Shown here: positions 9,049 to 17,432 of the stretch, piece after piece | Numbering within the stretch: the first letter of the stretch is position 1 | Layout of the letters: the number at the start of each line of letters is the position of its first letter | Assembly (NCBI RefSeq): GCF_000308555.1 | Contig: NZ_BAFY01000052.1 | Coordinates: forward strand, 54,667 to 118,666 | Source of the DNA: Nocardia cyriacigeorgica NBRC 100375 | GTDB taxonomy: Bacteria > Actinomycetota > Actinomycetes > Mycobacteriales > Mycobacteriaceae | Direction of reading: 5' to 3' | Length of the DNA stretch: 64,000 bases | Program-made: the position numbers and the translations under genes | The notes under the pieces: generated by a model | Databases searched by the model: none | Told to the model about the DNA's origin: nothing | The model's input: only the letters and a program-made list of their open reading frames with translations

Positions 9049-10116
9049 GTGAAACATCGTAAGCCGAGTCGGGCGCAGCGAGCGATGGCGAGCACTTCGT
9101 TGCCGCTGGCCACCGCGGCCGCCGTAGCCACTCTGTTCGCATCGCCGGCGGGGGCCGTTCCGAACGATCAGCCCGAGGCCCCGGCGCCGACGCAGGACGA
9201 GTCGCCGAGCCAGCCGGGTACCACGCAGCCGGAGCAGTCGCAGTCGCCGACGCAGCCGGGCGTCACCGACCCGGCGAAGCCGGAGAACCCGCAGGGCAAC
9301 GCCACGCCGAGCCAGCCGGGCGTCACCACCCCGAACACCGACAACGACCAGAAGGACCCGAAGCTGGCCGCCCCGCGCCAGCCCGGCGTCACCGCGCCGC
9401 GTGTCGCGCCGCTGCCGGTCCCCGGCCAGAGCGGTCCCGTGCAGCCGGTCGTCGTGCCGGATCAGGAGCCGGGCGAGACCGACCCGAACCGTCCCGGCGT
9501 CATCGACCCGCGTACCGAGGGTGTCGTGACTCCCGAGGACGGCAGCGAGGCGCAGCCGGCCATCGACGGTGAGACCGCCGAAGCCATCGAGCCCGGTACC
9601 GAGTCGGAGACCCAGACCCTGGTGCAGCCGCGCTGGGAGGCCCCGCGCATCGAGGCCGCGCCCGCTGCACCGGTCGTCGAGATGACGGGCCCGCACGCAG
9701 AGGTCGGCGCCACCATCGACGGTGGCGCACTGCTGCCCGGCCACCTGGCCAACACCCACCACTTCACCAACGAGGCCGGCTACGTCGGCACCATCGGCTA
9801 CAGCACGCCGACCGGCCGTGGTGACGCGGGCATCTCGTGGGAGTTCCTCGACGAGAACCACATCAAGGTGAACACCTTCACCGGCGGTGCGGGTCTGGCC
9901 GACAACAAGTTCGAGACCGTTCTCGACACCACCCAGGTCAATGCCGCCAAGGCGACTGTCGAGCAGTGGATCGCGCAGCAGCCGGGCGGCGCCGCCGCGC
10001 TCGAAGCGGCCGCGCAGGTCAAGCTGCCGACTCTCGTGCAGCCGGGCGACATGGCTCCGCAGACGATCAATATCGCTGGCGTCACCACCCAGTGGGGTGG
10101 TTCACTCCAGTACTGA
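9049..10116 (+). CDS. Secreted Pro-rich protein with QPGVT repeats
   Basis: Not recognised as a named family. The protein (355 residues from GTG 9049; the frame is open from 9007) has a basic N-terminus and a hydrophobic segment ending ATLFASPAGA, a clear Sec signal peptide with cleavage after about residue 36. Residues from about 37 to 210 are Pro, Glu, Gln and Thr-rich, with repeats of the form xQPGVTxP (QPGTTQP, QPGVTDP, QPGVTTP, QPGVTAP, RPGVIDP). The C-terminal 140 residues form a more ordered domain (GALLPGHLANTHHFTNEAGYV, then ISWEFLDENHIKVNTF). It is likely an extracellular or envelope protein. The start was chosen for the signal peptide and the purine-rich GGGAAAGGG upstream. The 250 bp before it show nothing clear. 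Confidence 0.75.
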   Translation: MKHRKPSRAQRAMASTSLPLATAAAVATLFASPAGAVPNDQPEAPAPTQDESPSQPGTTQPEQSQSPTQPGVTDPAKPENPQGNATPSQPGVTTPNTDNDQKDPKLAAPRQPGVTAPRVAPLPVPGQSGPVQPVVVPDQEPGETDPNRPGVIDPRTEGVVTPEDGSEAQPAIDGETAEAIEPGTESETQTLVQPRWEAPRIEAAPAAPVVEMTGPHAEVGATIDGGALLPGHLANTHHFTNEAGYVGTIGYSTPTGRGDAGISWEFLDENHIKVNTFTGGAGLADNKFETVLDTTQVNAAKATVEQWIAQQPGGAAALEAAAQVKLPTLVQPGDMAPQTINIAGVTTQWGGSLQY

Positions 10117-10148
10117 TATGTGCTGAAGCGGCTATGTGCTGAATCGGC
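10117..10148. repeat. 16-bp tandem duplication after the stop codon
   Basis: TATGTGCTGAAGCGGC (10117-10132) is followed directly by TATGTGCTGAATCGGC (10133-10148), with one mismatch. The pair lies immediately after the stop of the QPGVT-repeat protein and before the terminator hairpin. It looks like a recent local duplication. Confidence 0.7.
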
Positions 10149-10149
10149 G

Positions 10150-10180
10150 GGTGGGGCGGTCGTTCGCGGCCGCCCCACAC
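10150..10180 (+). terminator. Stem-loop terminator after the secreted protein gene
   Basis: GTGGGGCGG at 10151-10159 pairs with CCGCCCCAC at 10170-10178, and the inner pairs close on a TTCG loop. A GTGTGTTGTG tract follows rather than a run of T, as is common in high-GC actinobacteria. Confidence 0.6.
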
Positions 10181-10205
10181 GTGTGTTGTGGGGAAAGGAT
10201 TGGGT

Positions 10206-11222
10206 GTGTCCGGCGACGGCGAAGGCAAGGACAGCGGGTCCGGAGGATCGGATTTCGGCCCACCGGTAGGGGACTTCGGACCACCGGTCGGAGACTTCGG
10301 TCCGCCGGTCGGAGCCTTCGGACCGCCCACCACCGGTGGTCCCGGCTGGAAGCCCGAGCCCGCACCCGAGAAACCCGGTCTGACCTGGCGTCCGGCCGGT
10401 GAGCCCGCCCCCGAGCCGCCGGCGAGCGTGCCCGCACCGCCGCCACAGTTCCGCGCTCCGGACAGCACCACCTTCCCGGACAATCCGCCGCGCCCGCCGC
10501 GGCCGGAATCCGCCGACGCCGGCGAGGACCGCACCGTCCGGATGTCGGCCGACGACGACAGCAGCTGGTGGAATCGGCCGACCAAGTCCGGCGAGCCACC
10601 CACCCCGCCATCGGAGCCCGCGCGCGAGCCGGGCCTGTCCTGGGCCGACGATCCGATCGCCAAGCGCCTGACCCCGCAGTCGGTCACCGAGGCGCTGGCC
10701 CGCCCGGCCAAGAAGAAGCGCCCGCTGGGGCCGATCATCGCCGGATCGGCCGCGGTCCTGGCCGTGCTGGTCGCACTGACCGTGGTGATCGTCATGATGA
10801 CCGGTGACGACAGTGGTGCGGAGACCGCTCAGGCGCCGACGACCACGGCCGCGCTCAGCTGTCCGGCGAGCAAAGACGGCAAGGTCACCGTCGGTAACGG
10901 CCCGGGTGATACCGCCAGCGGGGCGGGCGCGATTCTGGGGTACCAGCATGCGTTCTACACCGCTCGCGACGGCGCGAAGGCGCGCAGCTTCGCCGCCTCG
11001 GATGCGAACGTGCTGCCGGCCGCCGATCTGCAAAAGGTCATCGATGAGCAGATCCCGCAGGGCACGACCTACTGCCTGCGCATGACCGAACGGCAGCCGA
11101 ACGTCTTCGACGTCGACCTGGCCGTGCATCAGCCCGACGGCACCACCAACCTCTACCCGCAGACCGTGCAGACGATCGACCAGAACGGCAAGCACTTGAT
11201 CTTCGCCATCCTGGATCGCTGA
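10206..11222 (+). CDS. Single-pass membrane protein with Pro-rich cytoplasmic region and extracytoplasmic C-terminal domain
   Basis: Not a family I can name with certainty. The 338-residue protein starts at GTG 10206, after GAAAGGA. Residues 1-175 or so are Gly/Pro-rich and include four heptads of the type DFGPPVG encoded by 21-bp repeats. A basic KKKR leads into one transmembrane helix (LGPIIAGSAAVLAVLVALTV). The outside domain of about 120 residues contains two Cys (SCPASK and TYCLRM) that could form a disulfide, and ends with IFAILDR. Its pattern (helices, then FDVDLAV and LYPQTVQ strands) suggests an NTF2-like small domain, but this is inference. It lies between two secreted-protein genes on the same strand. 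Confidence 0.7.
   Translation: MSGDGEGKDSGSGGSDFGPPVGDFGPPVGDFGPPVGAFGPPTTGGPGWKPEPAPEKPGLTWRPAGEPAPEPPASVPAPPPQFRAPDSTTFPDNPPRPPRPESADAGEDRTVRMSADDDSSWWNRPTKSGEPPTPPSEPAREPGLSWADDPIAKRLTPQSVTEALARPAKKKRPLGPIIAGSAAVLAVLVALTVVIVMMTGDDSGAETAQAPTTTAALSCPASKDGKVTVGNGPGDTASGAGAILGYQHAFYTARDGAKARSFAASDANVLPAADLQKVIDEQIPQGTTYCLRMTERQPNVFDVDLAVHQPDGTTNLYPQTVQTIDQNGKHLIFAILDR
10251..10334 (+). repeat. Four tandem 21-bp units encoding DFGPPVG heptads
   Basis: Units begin at 10251, 10272, 10293 and 10314 with the shape GANTTCGGNCCNCCGGTNGG. They encode DFGPPVG, DFGPPVG, DFGPPVG and AFGPPTT in the membrane protein above. Third-position variation shows they are not a fresh duplication. Confidence 0.8.
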
Positions 11223-11359
11223 CCCGATCCGCCCGAGTGGCGGCTCACCCAGCGGCGATAGGAAACCGCTACTGCCCCAAGGGTTTTCGCTCGAACCGGC
11301 TATTGCCGCACCCGCTGGTGTCGGGTACTGTTCGAGCTGACTCTAGGGAGGGAGTATCC

Positions 11360-11548
11360 ATGAAGAAATTGGTTGCCGGTGTCGCGCTCACGATCGGTCT
11401 GGTGGGGGTTGGCCCCGCGCTGGCGCCGTCCATCGCGGTGGCCGGGCCGTGTCAACCGGGCGTCAGCACGGACTGCAAGGACACCAAGAAGAAGCCGCCG
11501 TGCCAGCCGGGTGTCACGAAGGACTGCAAGGTTCCCTCGCGACGCTGA
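11360..11548 (+). CDS. Small secreted Cys-containing peptide with PCQPGV repeats
   Basis: A 62-residue protein. ATG 11360 has a strong ribosome binding site (AGGGAGGGAG). Residues 1-29 or so are a signal peptide (MKKLVAGVALTIGLVGVG followed by a hydrophobic part ending IAVAG). The mature part holds two copies of a Cys-flanked unit, PCQPGVSTDCK and PCQPGVTKDCK, joined by a Lys-rich linker. The QPGV core is the same as in the larger secreted protein 1.2 kb upstream. Four Cys could form two disulfides. Function unknown. A strong terminator follows directly. Confidence 0.75.
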   Translation: MKKLVAGVALTIGLVGVGPALAPSIAVAGPCQPGVSTDCKDTKKKPPCQPGVTKDCKVPSRR

Positions 11549-11563
11549 TCCGCGCTTCGGCGA

Positions 11564-11600
11564 ACGACCCCATCCCGTACTCGGGATGGGGTCGTTGTCG
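11564..11600 (+). terminator. Rho-independent terminator after the small secreted peptide
   Basis: A perfect 14-bp stem (ACGACCCCATCCCG at 11564-11577 with its complement at 11582-11595) and a 4-nt loop, followed by TGTCGTTT. Confidence 0.85.
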
Positions 11601-11707
11601 TTTATCCGTCCGCGGGGTGTCTCAAATCATGGGATGACTATTTCACATCATGGTCCTCGGTGTGCGACAGTGGGGAAGGCGCACCTCGCGTAATCCCTGG
11701 AGGTTCC

Positions 11708-12934
11708 ATGTCGCAGCACCTTCCGCCGTTGGCCGCCCGCCTGTCCGGGCTGACCAGCTCGGCCATCCGTGACCTGCTCAAACTCACCGCGCGCGCGGAG
11801 ATCATCAGCCTCGCCGGTGGTCTACCCGACGCCGCGCTGATGCCGGGCGAGCGGATCGCGGTAGCCGCCGACGCCGCGCTGCGCCAGGACGCCGCCCTGC
11901 AATACACCGAATCGCCCGGCTGGCGGCCGCTGCGTACCGTGCTCGCCGAACGGGAGAGCGCCCGGTTGGGCCGCACCGTCGCGCTGGACGAGGTGTTCGT
12001 CACCCACGGGTCGCAGCAGGCGCTGTCGCTGCTGTCGGAGGTGCTGCTCGATCCCGGCGCGCTCGTCGTCGTGGAAGACCCCGCTTACGTCGGTGCCCTC
12101 CAGGTGTTCCGGGCGGCGGGCGCGCGCATCGTCGCACTGCCGCTGGATGCCGAGGGTTTGCGGACGGACCTGCTGGGCGAGCTGCTCGCCGGCGGTGAAC
12201 GTCCCGCCGTGGTGCACACGGTGAGTAACTTCCACAACCCGGGCGGCGTCACCATGAGTCCCGCGCGCCGGCAGGAACTGGCCGCCCTGGCCGAACGCTA
12301 CGGCTTCTGGGTGATCGAGGACGATCCCTACGGTGAGCTGTGGTTCGATCGGCCCGCTCCGGCGCCCGTCGCGACCTACTCGCCGCAGGTGATCCGGCTC
12401 TCCAGCGCGTCCAAGATTCTCGCCCCGACGCTGCGGGTGGGCTGGATGGTCGCGCCGAGCCCGGTGTGCCGTGCGGTCGAGCTGCTCAAACAGGGCGCCG
12501 ACCTGTGCGGTTCCGCGTTGACCCAGCAGATCACGGCCGATCTGCTCGCCGATACCGACTGGCTGACCGGCCATGTCGACACGGTGCGCGCCGCATACGC
12601 CGAACGCGCCCGGGCGCTGGTCAGCGCGCTGCGTGACCGTTTCGGTACTCGGCTCACCTGCTCCGATGCTGCCGGCGGCATGTTCATCTGGGCCGATTTC
12701 ACCGACGGCACCGACACCGGGGCGCTACTGAACGATGCTCTGGCGGCCGGTGTCGCCTACGTGCCCGGTCGGGCGTTCTCGGTGAGCACCCCGTATCCGC
12801 ATTCGCTGCGCATGTGCTTCACCACCGGCGCACCGGACGCGCTCGCCGAGGCGGTGGACCGGCTCGACCGCGCGGTCGCCGCGCAGGGTGCAGGTGCGAC
12901 AGCCGAGCGTGAGGGCGTGACAGCGCAGCGTTGA
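11708..12934 (+). CDS. PLP-dependent aminotransferase, fold type I (2-aminoadipate/valine-pyruvate aminotransferase-like)
   Basis: A 408-residue class I/II aminotransferase without an N-terminal wHTH, so not a full MocR regulator but from the same branch. Visible motifs: ISLAGGLPD near residue 36, YTESPGWRPLR, the THGSQQALSLL cofactor-phosphate region, NFHNPGG, IEDDPYGEL, and the PLP Lys in SSASKILAPTLRVGW. A C-terminal Arg for the carboxylate is in SLRMCF. ATG 11708 has TGGAGG upstream; the frame is open to 11660. The last residues (TAEREGVTAQR) belong to a 21-bp repeat array that continues past the TGA stop. The substrate is unknown; amino acid transaminations of the adipate/aromatic type are plausible. 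Confidence 0.85.
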   Translation: MSQHLPPLAARLSGLTSSAIRDLLKLTARAEIISLAGGLPDAALMPGERIAVAADAALRQDAALQYTESPGWRPLRTVLAERESARLGRTVALDEVFVTHGSQQALSLLSEVLLDPGALVVVEDPAYVGALQVFRAAGARIVALPLDAEGLRTDLLGELLAGGERPAVVHTVSNFHNPGGVTMSPARRQELAALAERYGFWVIEDDPYGELWFDRPAPAPVATYSPQVIRLSSASKILAPTLRVGWMVAPSPVCRAVELLKQGADLCGSALTQQITADLLADTDWLTGHVDTVRAAYAERARALVSALRDRFGTRLTCSDAAGGMFIWADFTDGTDTGALLNDALAAGVAYVPGRAFSVSTPYPHSLRMCFTTGAPDALAEAVDRLDRAVAAQGAGATAEREGVTAQR

Positions 12935-13113
12935 GGCGCGGCGGCCAGGCGCCCGGGTGCCGTCGCGCAGCGTCAGCGCACGGCCGCACAGCGCCAGGGC
13001 CACTGCGCGGGCACACAGAACGCCGTGGTGGCCTCCTCGGCGGGTTTCACCGCGCAGCGTCGGGGCATGGCCGCACAGCGTCAGGGTGTCGCCGCGCAGC
13101 GTCAGCGGTGGCC
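12881..13113 (+). repeat. Degenerate 21-bp repeat array spanning the 3' end of the aminotransferase
   Basis: About ten units of roughly 21 bp with the core GCGCAGCGTCAGGG start at 12902, 12923, 12944, 12965, 12986, 13007, 13052, 13073 and 13094. One interval (13028-13051) is 24 bp. All spacings but the last keep frame, so the array reads as heptapeptides such as AQRQGVA. The TGA at 12932-12934 ends the aminotransferase within the second clear unit, where the others read CAG. Past it the same frame stays open to 13321, which overlaps the glpK end. Confidence 0.75.
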
Positions 13114-13127
13114 GCGCACGATCGGGT

Positions 13128-14627
13128 TCAGTCGACCCAGTTGTACGTACGCTCGACGGCCTTGTTCCACGCATCCAGTCGCGCCCGGCGGTCGTCGTCG
13201 CTCATCGTCGGCTCCCAGGTCTTGTCCGCCGCCCAGTTGTCCTGGATGTCGTCGGTGCCCGCCCAATAGCCGACCGCGAGCCCGGCCGCGTACGCGGCGC
13301 CGAGCGCGGTGGTCTCGTTGACGACCGGGCGGACCACCGGCACACCGAGGATATCGGCCTGGAATTGCATGAGCAGTTCGTTGTTCACCATCCCGCCGTC
13401 GACCTTCAATGTGGTCAATTCCAGTCGCAGCTGCTGGGATTCGGCGTCCGCGCGCATGGCGTCGGTCACCTCGCGGGTCTGGAACGCGGTCGATTCGAGG
13501 ACCGCCCTCGCCAAGTGGGCCTTGTTCACGAAGCGGGTGAGCCCGGTGATGACGCCGCGCGCGTCCGGCCGCCAGCGCGGGGCGAACAAGCCGGAGAACG
13601 CGGGCACGATGTAGGCGCCGCCGTTGTCCTCGACGCTGCGCGCCAGCGGTTCGATCTCGGCGGCCGAGGAGATGATGCCGAGATTGTCGCGGAACCATTG
13701 CACGAGTGAGCCGGTGACGGCGATGGAGCCTTCGAGCGCGTACACCGGCGCCTGCTCGCCGAGCCGGTAGCAGACGGTGGTGAGCAGCCCGTGTTTGCTG
13801 AACACCGGCGTGGTTCCGGTGTTGAGCAGCATGAAATTGCCGGTGCCGTAGGTGTTCTTGGCATCGCCGGGCGACAGGCAGGCCTGGCCGAAGGTGGCGG
13901 CCTGCTGATCGCCGAGGATGCCTGCCACCGGAACTCCGGCGAGCGGACCCGAGGTGATCTCCGCGTACACCTCCGAGGAGCTGCGGATCTGCGGCAGCAT
14001 CGCGGTGGGCACCCCGAATTCGGCGCAGATCCGGTCATCCCATCGCAGCGTCCGCAGGTCCATCAGCATGGTGCGCGAGGCATTGGTGACGTCGGTCAGA
14101 TGCTGTCCGGTGAGATTCCACAGCACCCAGCTGTCGATGGTGCCGAAGCACAGCTCGCCGGCCTCGGCGCGCTCGCGGGCGCCTTCGACATGGTCGAGGA
14201 TCCAGCGCAGTTTCGGGCCGGCGAAGTAGGTCGACAGCGGCAGACCCGTCCGGTCCTGATACCGGGTGCGCCCCACCTCGCCCGCCAGCTCGGTGCACAG
14301 CGCCTCGGTGCGGGTGTCCTGCCAGACGATGGCATTGTGGATCGGCTTGCCGGTGGCGCGTTCCCAGACCACGGTGGTCTCACGCTGATTCGTCACGCCC
14401 ACCGCCGCGATATCGGCGGCGGTGATGCCGGTGGCCGTCAGCGCGTCGCCGAGGACCTGTTCGGTGTTGTGCCAGATGGCCTCGGCGTCGTGCTCCACCC
14501 AGCCCGGCCGCGGGAACAACTGCTCGTGTTCGCGTTGCGCGATGCCCGCGACGCGGCCCGCGCGGTCGAAAACGATGCACCGACTCGACGTCGTCCCCTG
14601 ATCGATGGCGGCCACATAGCGTCGCAT
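13128..14627 (-). CDS. glpK: Glycerol kinase
   Basis: Phosphorylates glycerol to sn-glycerol-3-phosphate with ATP; cytosolic, FGGY family. The 499-residue length is typical. The N-terminal phosphate-binding [13 protein letters not shown] is at about residue 9. FGGY features follow: [33 protein letters not shown] (ADP-side motif), [12 protein letters not shown] and [19 protein letters not shown] near the C-terminus. The ATG start at 14627 fits the family. It is divergent from glpD. No glycerol facilitator gene (glpF) is adjacent, so uptake must be encoded elsewhere or be passive. Confidence 0.97.
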   Translation of the reverse strand: MRRYVAAIDQGTTSSRCIVFDRAGRVAGIAQREHEQLFPRPGWVEHDAEAIWHNTEQVLGDALTATGITAADIAAVGVTNQRETTVVWERATGKPIHNAIVWQDTRTEALCTELAGEVGRTRYQDRTGLPLSTYFAGPKLRWILDHVEGARERAEAGELCFGTIDSWVLWNLTGQHLTDVTNASRTMLMDLRTLRWDDRICAEFGVPTAMLPQIRSSSEVYAEITSGPLAGVPVAGILGDQQAATFGQACLSPGDAKNTYGTGNFMLLNTGTTPVFSKHGLLTTVCYRLGEQAPVYALEGSIAVTGSLVQWFRDNLGIISSAAEIEPLARSVEDNGGAYIVPAFSGLFAPRWRPDARGVITGLTRFVNKAHLARAVLESTAFQTREVTDAMRADAESQQLRLELTTLKVDGGMVNNELLMQFQADILGVPVVRPVVNETTALGAAYAAGLAVGYWAGTDDIQDNWAADKTWEPTMSDDDRRARLDAWNKAVERTYNWVD

Positions 14628-14781
14628 TGGAGCAGGTTACCGGAACCCACGGCCGGTCACGGCCCGGTCGCGGCATCCAGGAACCGCACGCGCGCAAGGG
14701 CGTCGCAGGCGGGCGCGGGCCTCGCGGCGATAGGGTGTACACCGAAGCTCGAACGCGCCCGATCACAGACCACAACGTCGA

Positions 14782-14807
14782 CCTCCGACGCTTGCGTCGG
14801 TTGGAGG
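14782..14807 (+). promoter_or_regulatory. Hairpin that could sequester the glpD ribosome binding site
   Basis: CCTCCGACG (14782-14790) can pair with CGTC (14795-14798) and GGAGG (14803-14807) around a CTTG loop, leaving a GGTT bulge. GGAGG is the Shine-Dalgarno sequence of glpD (ATG at 14816). This could damp translation or form part of a regulatory leader; no ligand or regulator is evident. Confidence 0.4.
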
Positions 14808-14815
14808 AGCCGAGC

Positions 14816-16549
14816 ATGACCAAGAAGCCCGATTCGCAGTTCCTCGGTCCGCAGCAGCGGCTGGATGCCTGGGCCCGGCTGGGCAAAGACCACTTCGACG
14901 TGGTCGTCGTCGGCGGCGGCGTGGTGGGCGCGGGCATCGCACTCGACGCCGCGACCCGTGGTTTGCGGGTGGCGCTGGTGGAGGCGCGCGATCTGGCCTC
15001 CGGGACGTCGAGCCGTTCGTCGAAGATGTTCCATGGCGGGCTGCGTTATCTGGAGCAGCTGGAGTTCGGGCTGGTCCGGGAGGCGCTGGCCGAACGTGAG
15101 TTGTCGATGTCGACGCTGGCGCCGCATCTGGTGAAACCGCTGCGCTTTCTCTACCCGCTCACCCACCGGGTGTGGGAGCGGCCGTATGTGGCGTCGGGTT
15201 TGTTGCTCTACGACACCATGGGCGGCGCGAAATCGGTTCCCGGGCAACGTCATCTGAGCAGGCACGGGGCACTGCGGTTGGCGCCCGGGTTGCGCCGGGA
15301 TTCGATGATCGGCGGGATCAGCTATTACGACACCGTGGTCGACGATGCCCGCCACACCATGACCGTGGCCCGAACCGCCGCTCACTACGGTGCGGTGATC
15401 CGCACGTCGACGCAGGTGGTCGGCTTTCTGCGGGAGGCCGACCGGGTGGTCGGGGTGAAGCTGCGCGACAGCGAGGACGGGCGCACCACCGAGACCCGAG
15501 CGCACGTGGTGATCAATGCGACCGGCGTGTGGACCGACGAGATCCAGGCCCTGTCGCATCAGCGGGGACGGTTCCATGTGCGGGCGTCCAAGGGCGTGCA
15601 CATCGTGGTCCCGCGCGACCGGATCGTCAGCGACGCGGCGATCATCCTGCGCACCGCGACGTCGGTGTTGTTCGTGATCCCCTGGGGCAGCCACTGGATC
15701 ATCGGCACCACCGACACCGACTGGAATCTGGACCTGGCCCATCCGGCGGCGACCAAGGCCGATATCGACTATCTGCTCGAGCACGTCAACCGGGTGCTGG
15801 TCACCCCGTTGACGCACGACGATATCGACGGCGTGTACGCCGGGCTGCGGCCGTTGCTGGCAGGGGAGAGCGACGACACCTCCAAACTGTCGCGTGAGCA
15901 CGCCGTCGCCCGGATCGCGCCCGGTCTGGTCGCCATCGCCGGCGGCAAGTACACCACCTATCGGGTGATGGCCTACGACGCCGTCGACGAAGCGGCGCAG
16001 GACATTCCGGCCCGGGTCTCGCCCTCGATCACCGAGAAGGTGCCGCTGCTCGGCGCCGACGGCTACTTCGCGCTGGTCAACCAGACCGTGCAGCTGGCCG
16101 AGGCCTACGGCGCGCACCCGTATCGGATCAAGCATCTGCTCGACCGCTACGGCTCGCTCATCGACGAGGTGATGGCCGTGGCCGAGGGCAAACCCGAGCT
16201 GCTGCAACCGCTCACAGACGCACCCTCCTACCTCCAGGTCGAGGTGGTCTACGCGGCCGCCGCCGAGGGGGCACTGCACCTGGACGACATCCTGGCCCGG
16301 CGCACCCGCATCTCCATCGAGTACTCCCATCGCGGCGCGGACTGCGCCGAACAGGTGGCCAGGCTGGTGGCACCGGTACTCGGCTGGGACGATGACGATG
16401 TCGACCGTGAGGTGGGTCTGTATCTGGCCCGCGTCGATGCCGAGATCCGTTCCCAGGCCGAGCCCGACGACGAATGCGCCGACGCGTTGCGGGTAGCGGC
16501 GCCGGAGCCGCGTCCGGAAATCCTGGAACCGGTACCGCTGGACCGGTGA
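14816..16549 (+). CDS. glpD: Glycerol-3-phosphate dehydrogenase (FAD, quinone-linked)
   Basis: Oxidises sn-glycerol-3-phosphate to dihydroxyacetone phosphate and passes electrons to the quinone pool; membrane-associated flavoprotein. 577 residues from ATG 14816, which follows GGAGGAGC. The frame is open upstream to 14627, but that part is not family-like. The FAD Rossmann motif VVVVGGGVVGAGIALDAA is at about 28-45, followed by the family signature GTSSRSSKMFHGGLRYLE. The substrate-side IGTTDTDW and GGKYTTYRVMA motifs are present, as is the C-terminal DAO_C domain. It pairs functionally with the divergent glpK. Confidence 0.95.
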   Translation: MTKKPDSQFLGPQQRLDAWARLGKDHFDVVVVGGGVVGAGIALDAATRGLRVALVEARDLASGTSSRSSKMFHGGLRYLEQLEFGLVREALAERELSMSTLAPHLVKPLRFLYPLTHRVWERPYVASGLLLYDTMGGAKSVPGQRHLSRHGALRLAPGLRRDSMIGGISYYDTVVDDARHTMTVARTAAHYGAVIRTSTQVVGFLREADRVVGVKLRDSEDGRTTETRAHVVINATGVWTDEIQALSHQRGRFHVRASKGVHIVVPRDRIVSDAAIILRTATSVLFVIPWGSHWIIGTTDTDWNLDLAHPAATKADIDYLLEHVNRVLVTPLTHDDIDGVYAGLRPLLAGESDDTSKLSREHAVARIAPGLVAIAGGKYTTYRVMAYDAVDEAAQDIPARVSPSITEKVPLLGADGYFALVNQTVQLAEAYGAHPYRIKHLLDRYGSLIDEVMAVAEGKPELLQPLTDAPSYLQVEVVYAAAAEGALHLDDILARRTRISIEYSHRGADCAEQVARLVAPVLGWDDDDVDREVGLYLARVDAEIRSQAEPDDECADALRVAAPEPRPEILEPVPLDR

Positions 16550-16601
16550 CGCTCGGGCAGGCGCGGCCGCACAGGCAAGGGCGCGCCCGCCCGCTGCCGA
16601 A

Positions 16602-17432
16602 TCAGACTGCTGCCGCCTGCATCGCTCGCAGCTCACCGGCGTGGTGGGCGCTGAAGATCCGCACCTGATCGCCATTAGCCGCGATCAGTTCGCGCAGACG
16701 CTGCTGGTTGTTGACCCTGGCCTCGGGCACCGTCTGCACGATACGTTCGAAGGCGGCGATCCCGAGCGGTTGATGCGGGTGGGCTTCGAGGACGCCGGGG
16801 TGAAAGTACGAGTCGCCCGCGCTGAGCAGCCAGCCCTCGCCGGTATCGACCGCGACGCCGGCATGCCCGCGGGTGTGCCCAGCCAGCGGCACCAGCATGA
16901 TTTCCGGCGGTAGACCGGCCAGCTCGCGGACCGCGTCGAAGCCGAACCAGGGCTCACCGTGTTCGCCGTGCACCTGCCATTTCGGCCCGTGGGCGAACTG
17001 GATCGCGCGGTAGCGGAACCGTTCTCGCGGACCGTAGGTACCCTCCAGCGCCCGCATCTCCTCGGCGTAGACGTGCACGCGCGCGTGCGGGAAATCGGCG
17101 AGACCGCCCGCGTGATCGAGGTCGAGGTGGGTCAGCACGATATCGCGGACGTCGTCGCGCCGATAGCCGAGCCGCTCGATCTGATGGGCGACGGTCCGTT
17201 CGAGATCGAGCACGGGATGGGTCATCTGCAGGAATTGGGTGCCGAGCCAGTCGGACGGGCGGCGCACCGCCTGCTCGCCGATGCCGGTCTCCACCAGCAC
17301 CAGACCGGTGTCGTGCTCGATGAGCATGCAGTGACAGACCATTTCGCCGCGATGCAGCAGACCGCCGGAGCCGCTGATCAGGCGGCCGCCGAAGGGGCGC
17401 ATCGTTCCACCGTCGAGGTGATGGATCTTCAT
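16602..17432 (-). CDS. MBL-fold metallo-hydrolase (lactonase-like)
   Basis: A 276-residue metallo-beta-lactamase-fold hydrolase. Metal ligands: HLDLDHAGG (HxDxDH, about residues 102-107), PLAGHTRGHAGV, the bridging Asp in LLSAGDSYFHPG, and the C-terminal SAHHAGE His. The N-terminus (HHLDGGTMRPFGG) and the HxDxDHAGG motif resemble the N-acyl homoserine lactonase branch, but the substrate is unproven. Its ATG overlaps the stop of the TetR gene by 4 bp (17429-17432), so the two are one transcription unit and the enzyme is probably controlled by that repressor. Confidence 0.88.
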   Translation of the reverse strand: MKIHHLDGGTMRPFGGRLISGSGGLLHRGEMVCHCMLIEHDTGLVLVETGIGEQAVRRPSDWLGTQFLQMTHPVLDLERTVAHQIERLGYRRDDVRDIVLTHLDLDHAGGLADFPHARVHVYAEEMRALEGTYGPRERFRYRAIQFAHGPKWQVHGEHGEPWFGFDAVRELAGLPPEIMLVPLAGHTRGHAGVAVDTGEGWLLSAGDSYFHPGVLEAHPHQPLGIAAFERIVQTVPEARVNNQQRLRELIAANGDQVRIFSAHHAGELRAMQAAAV

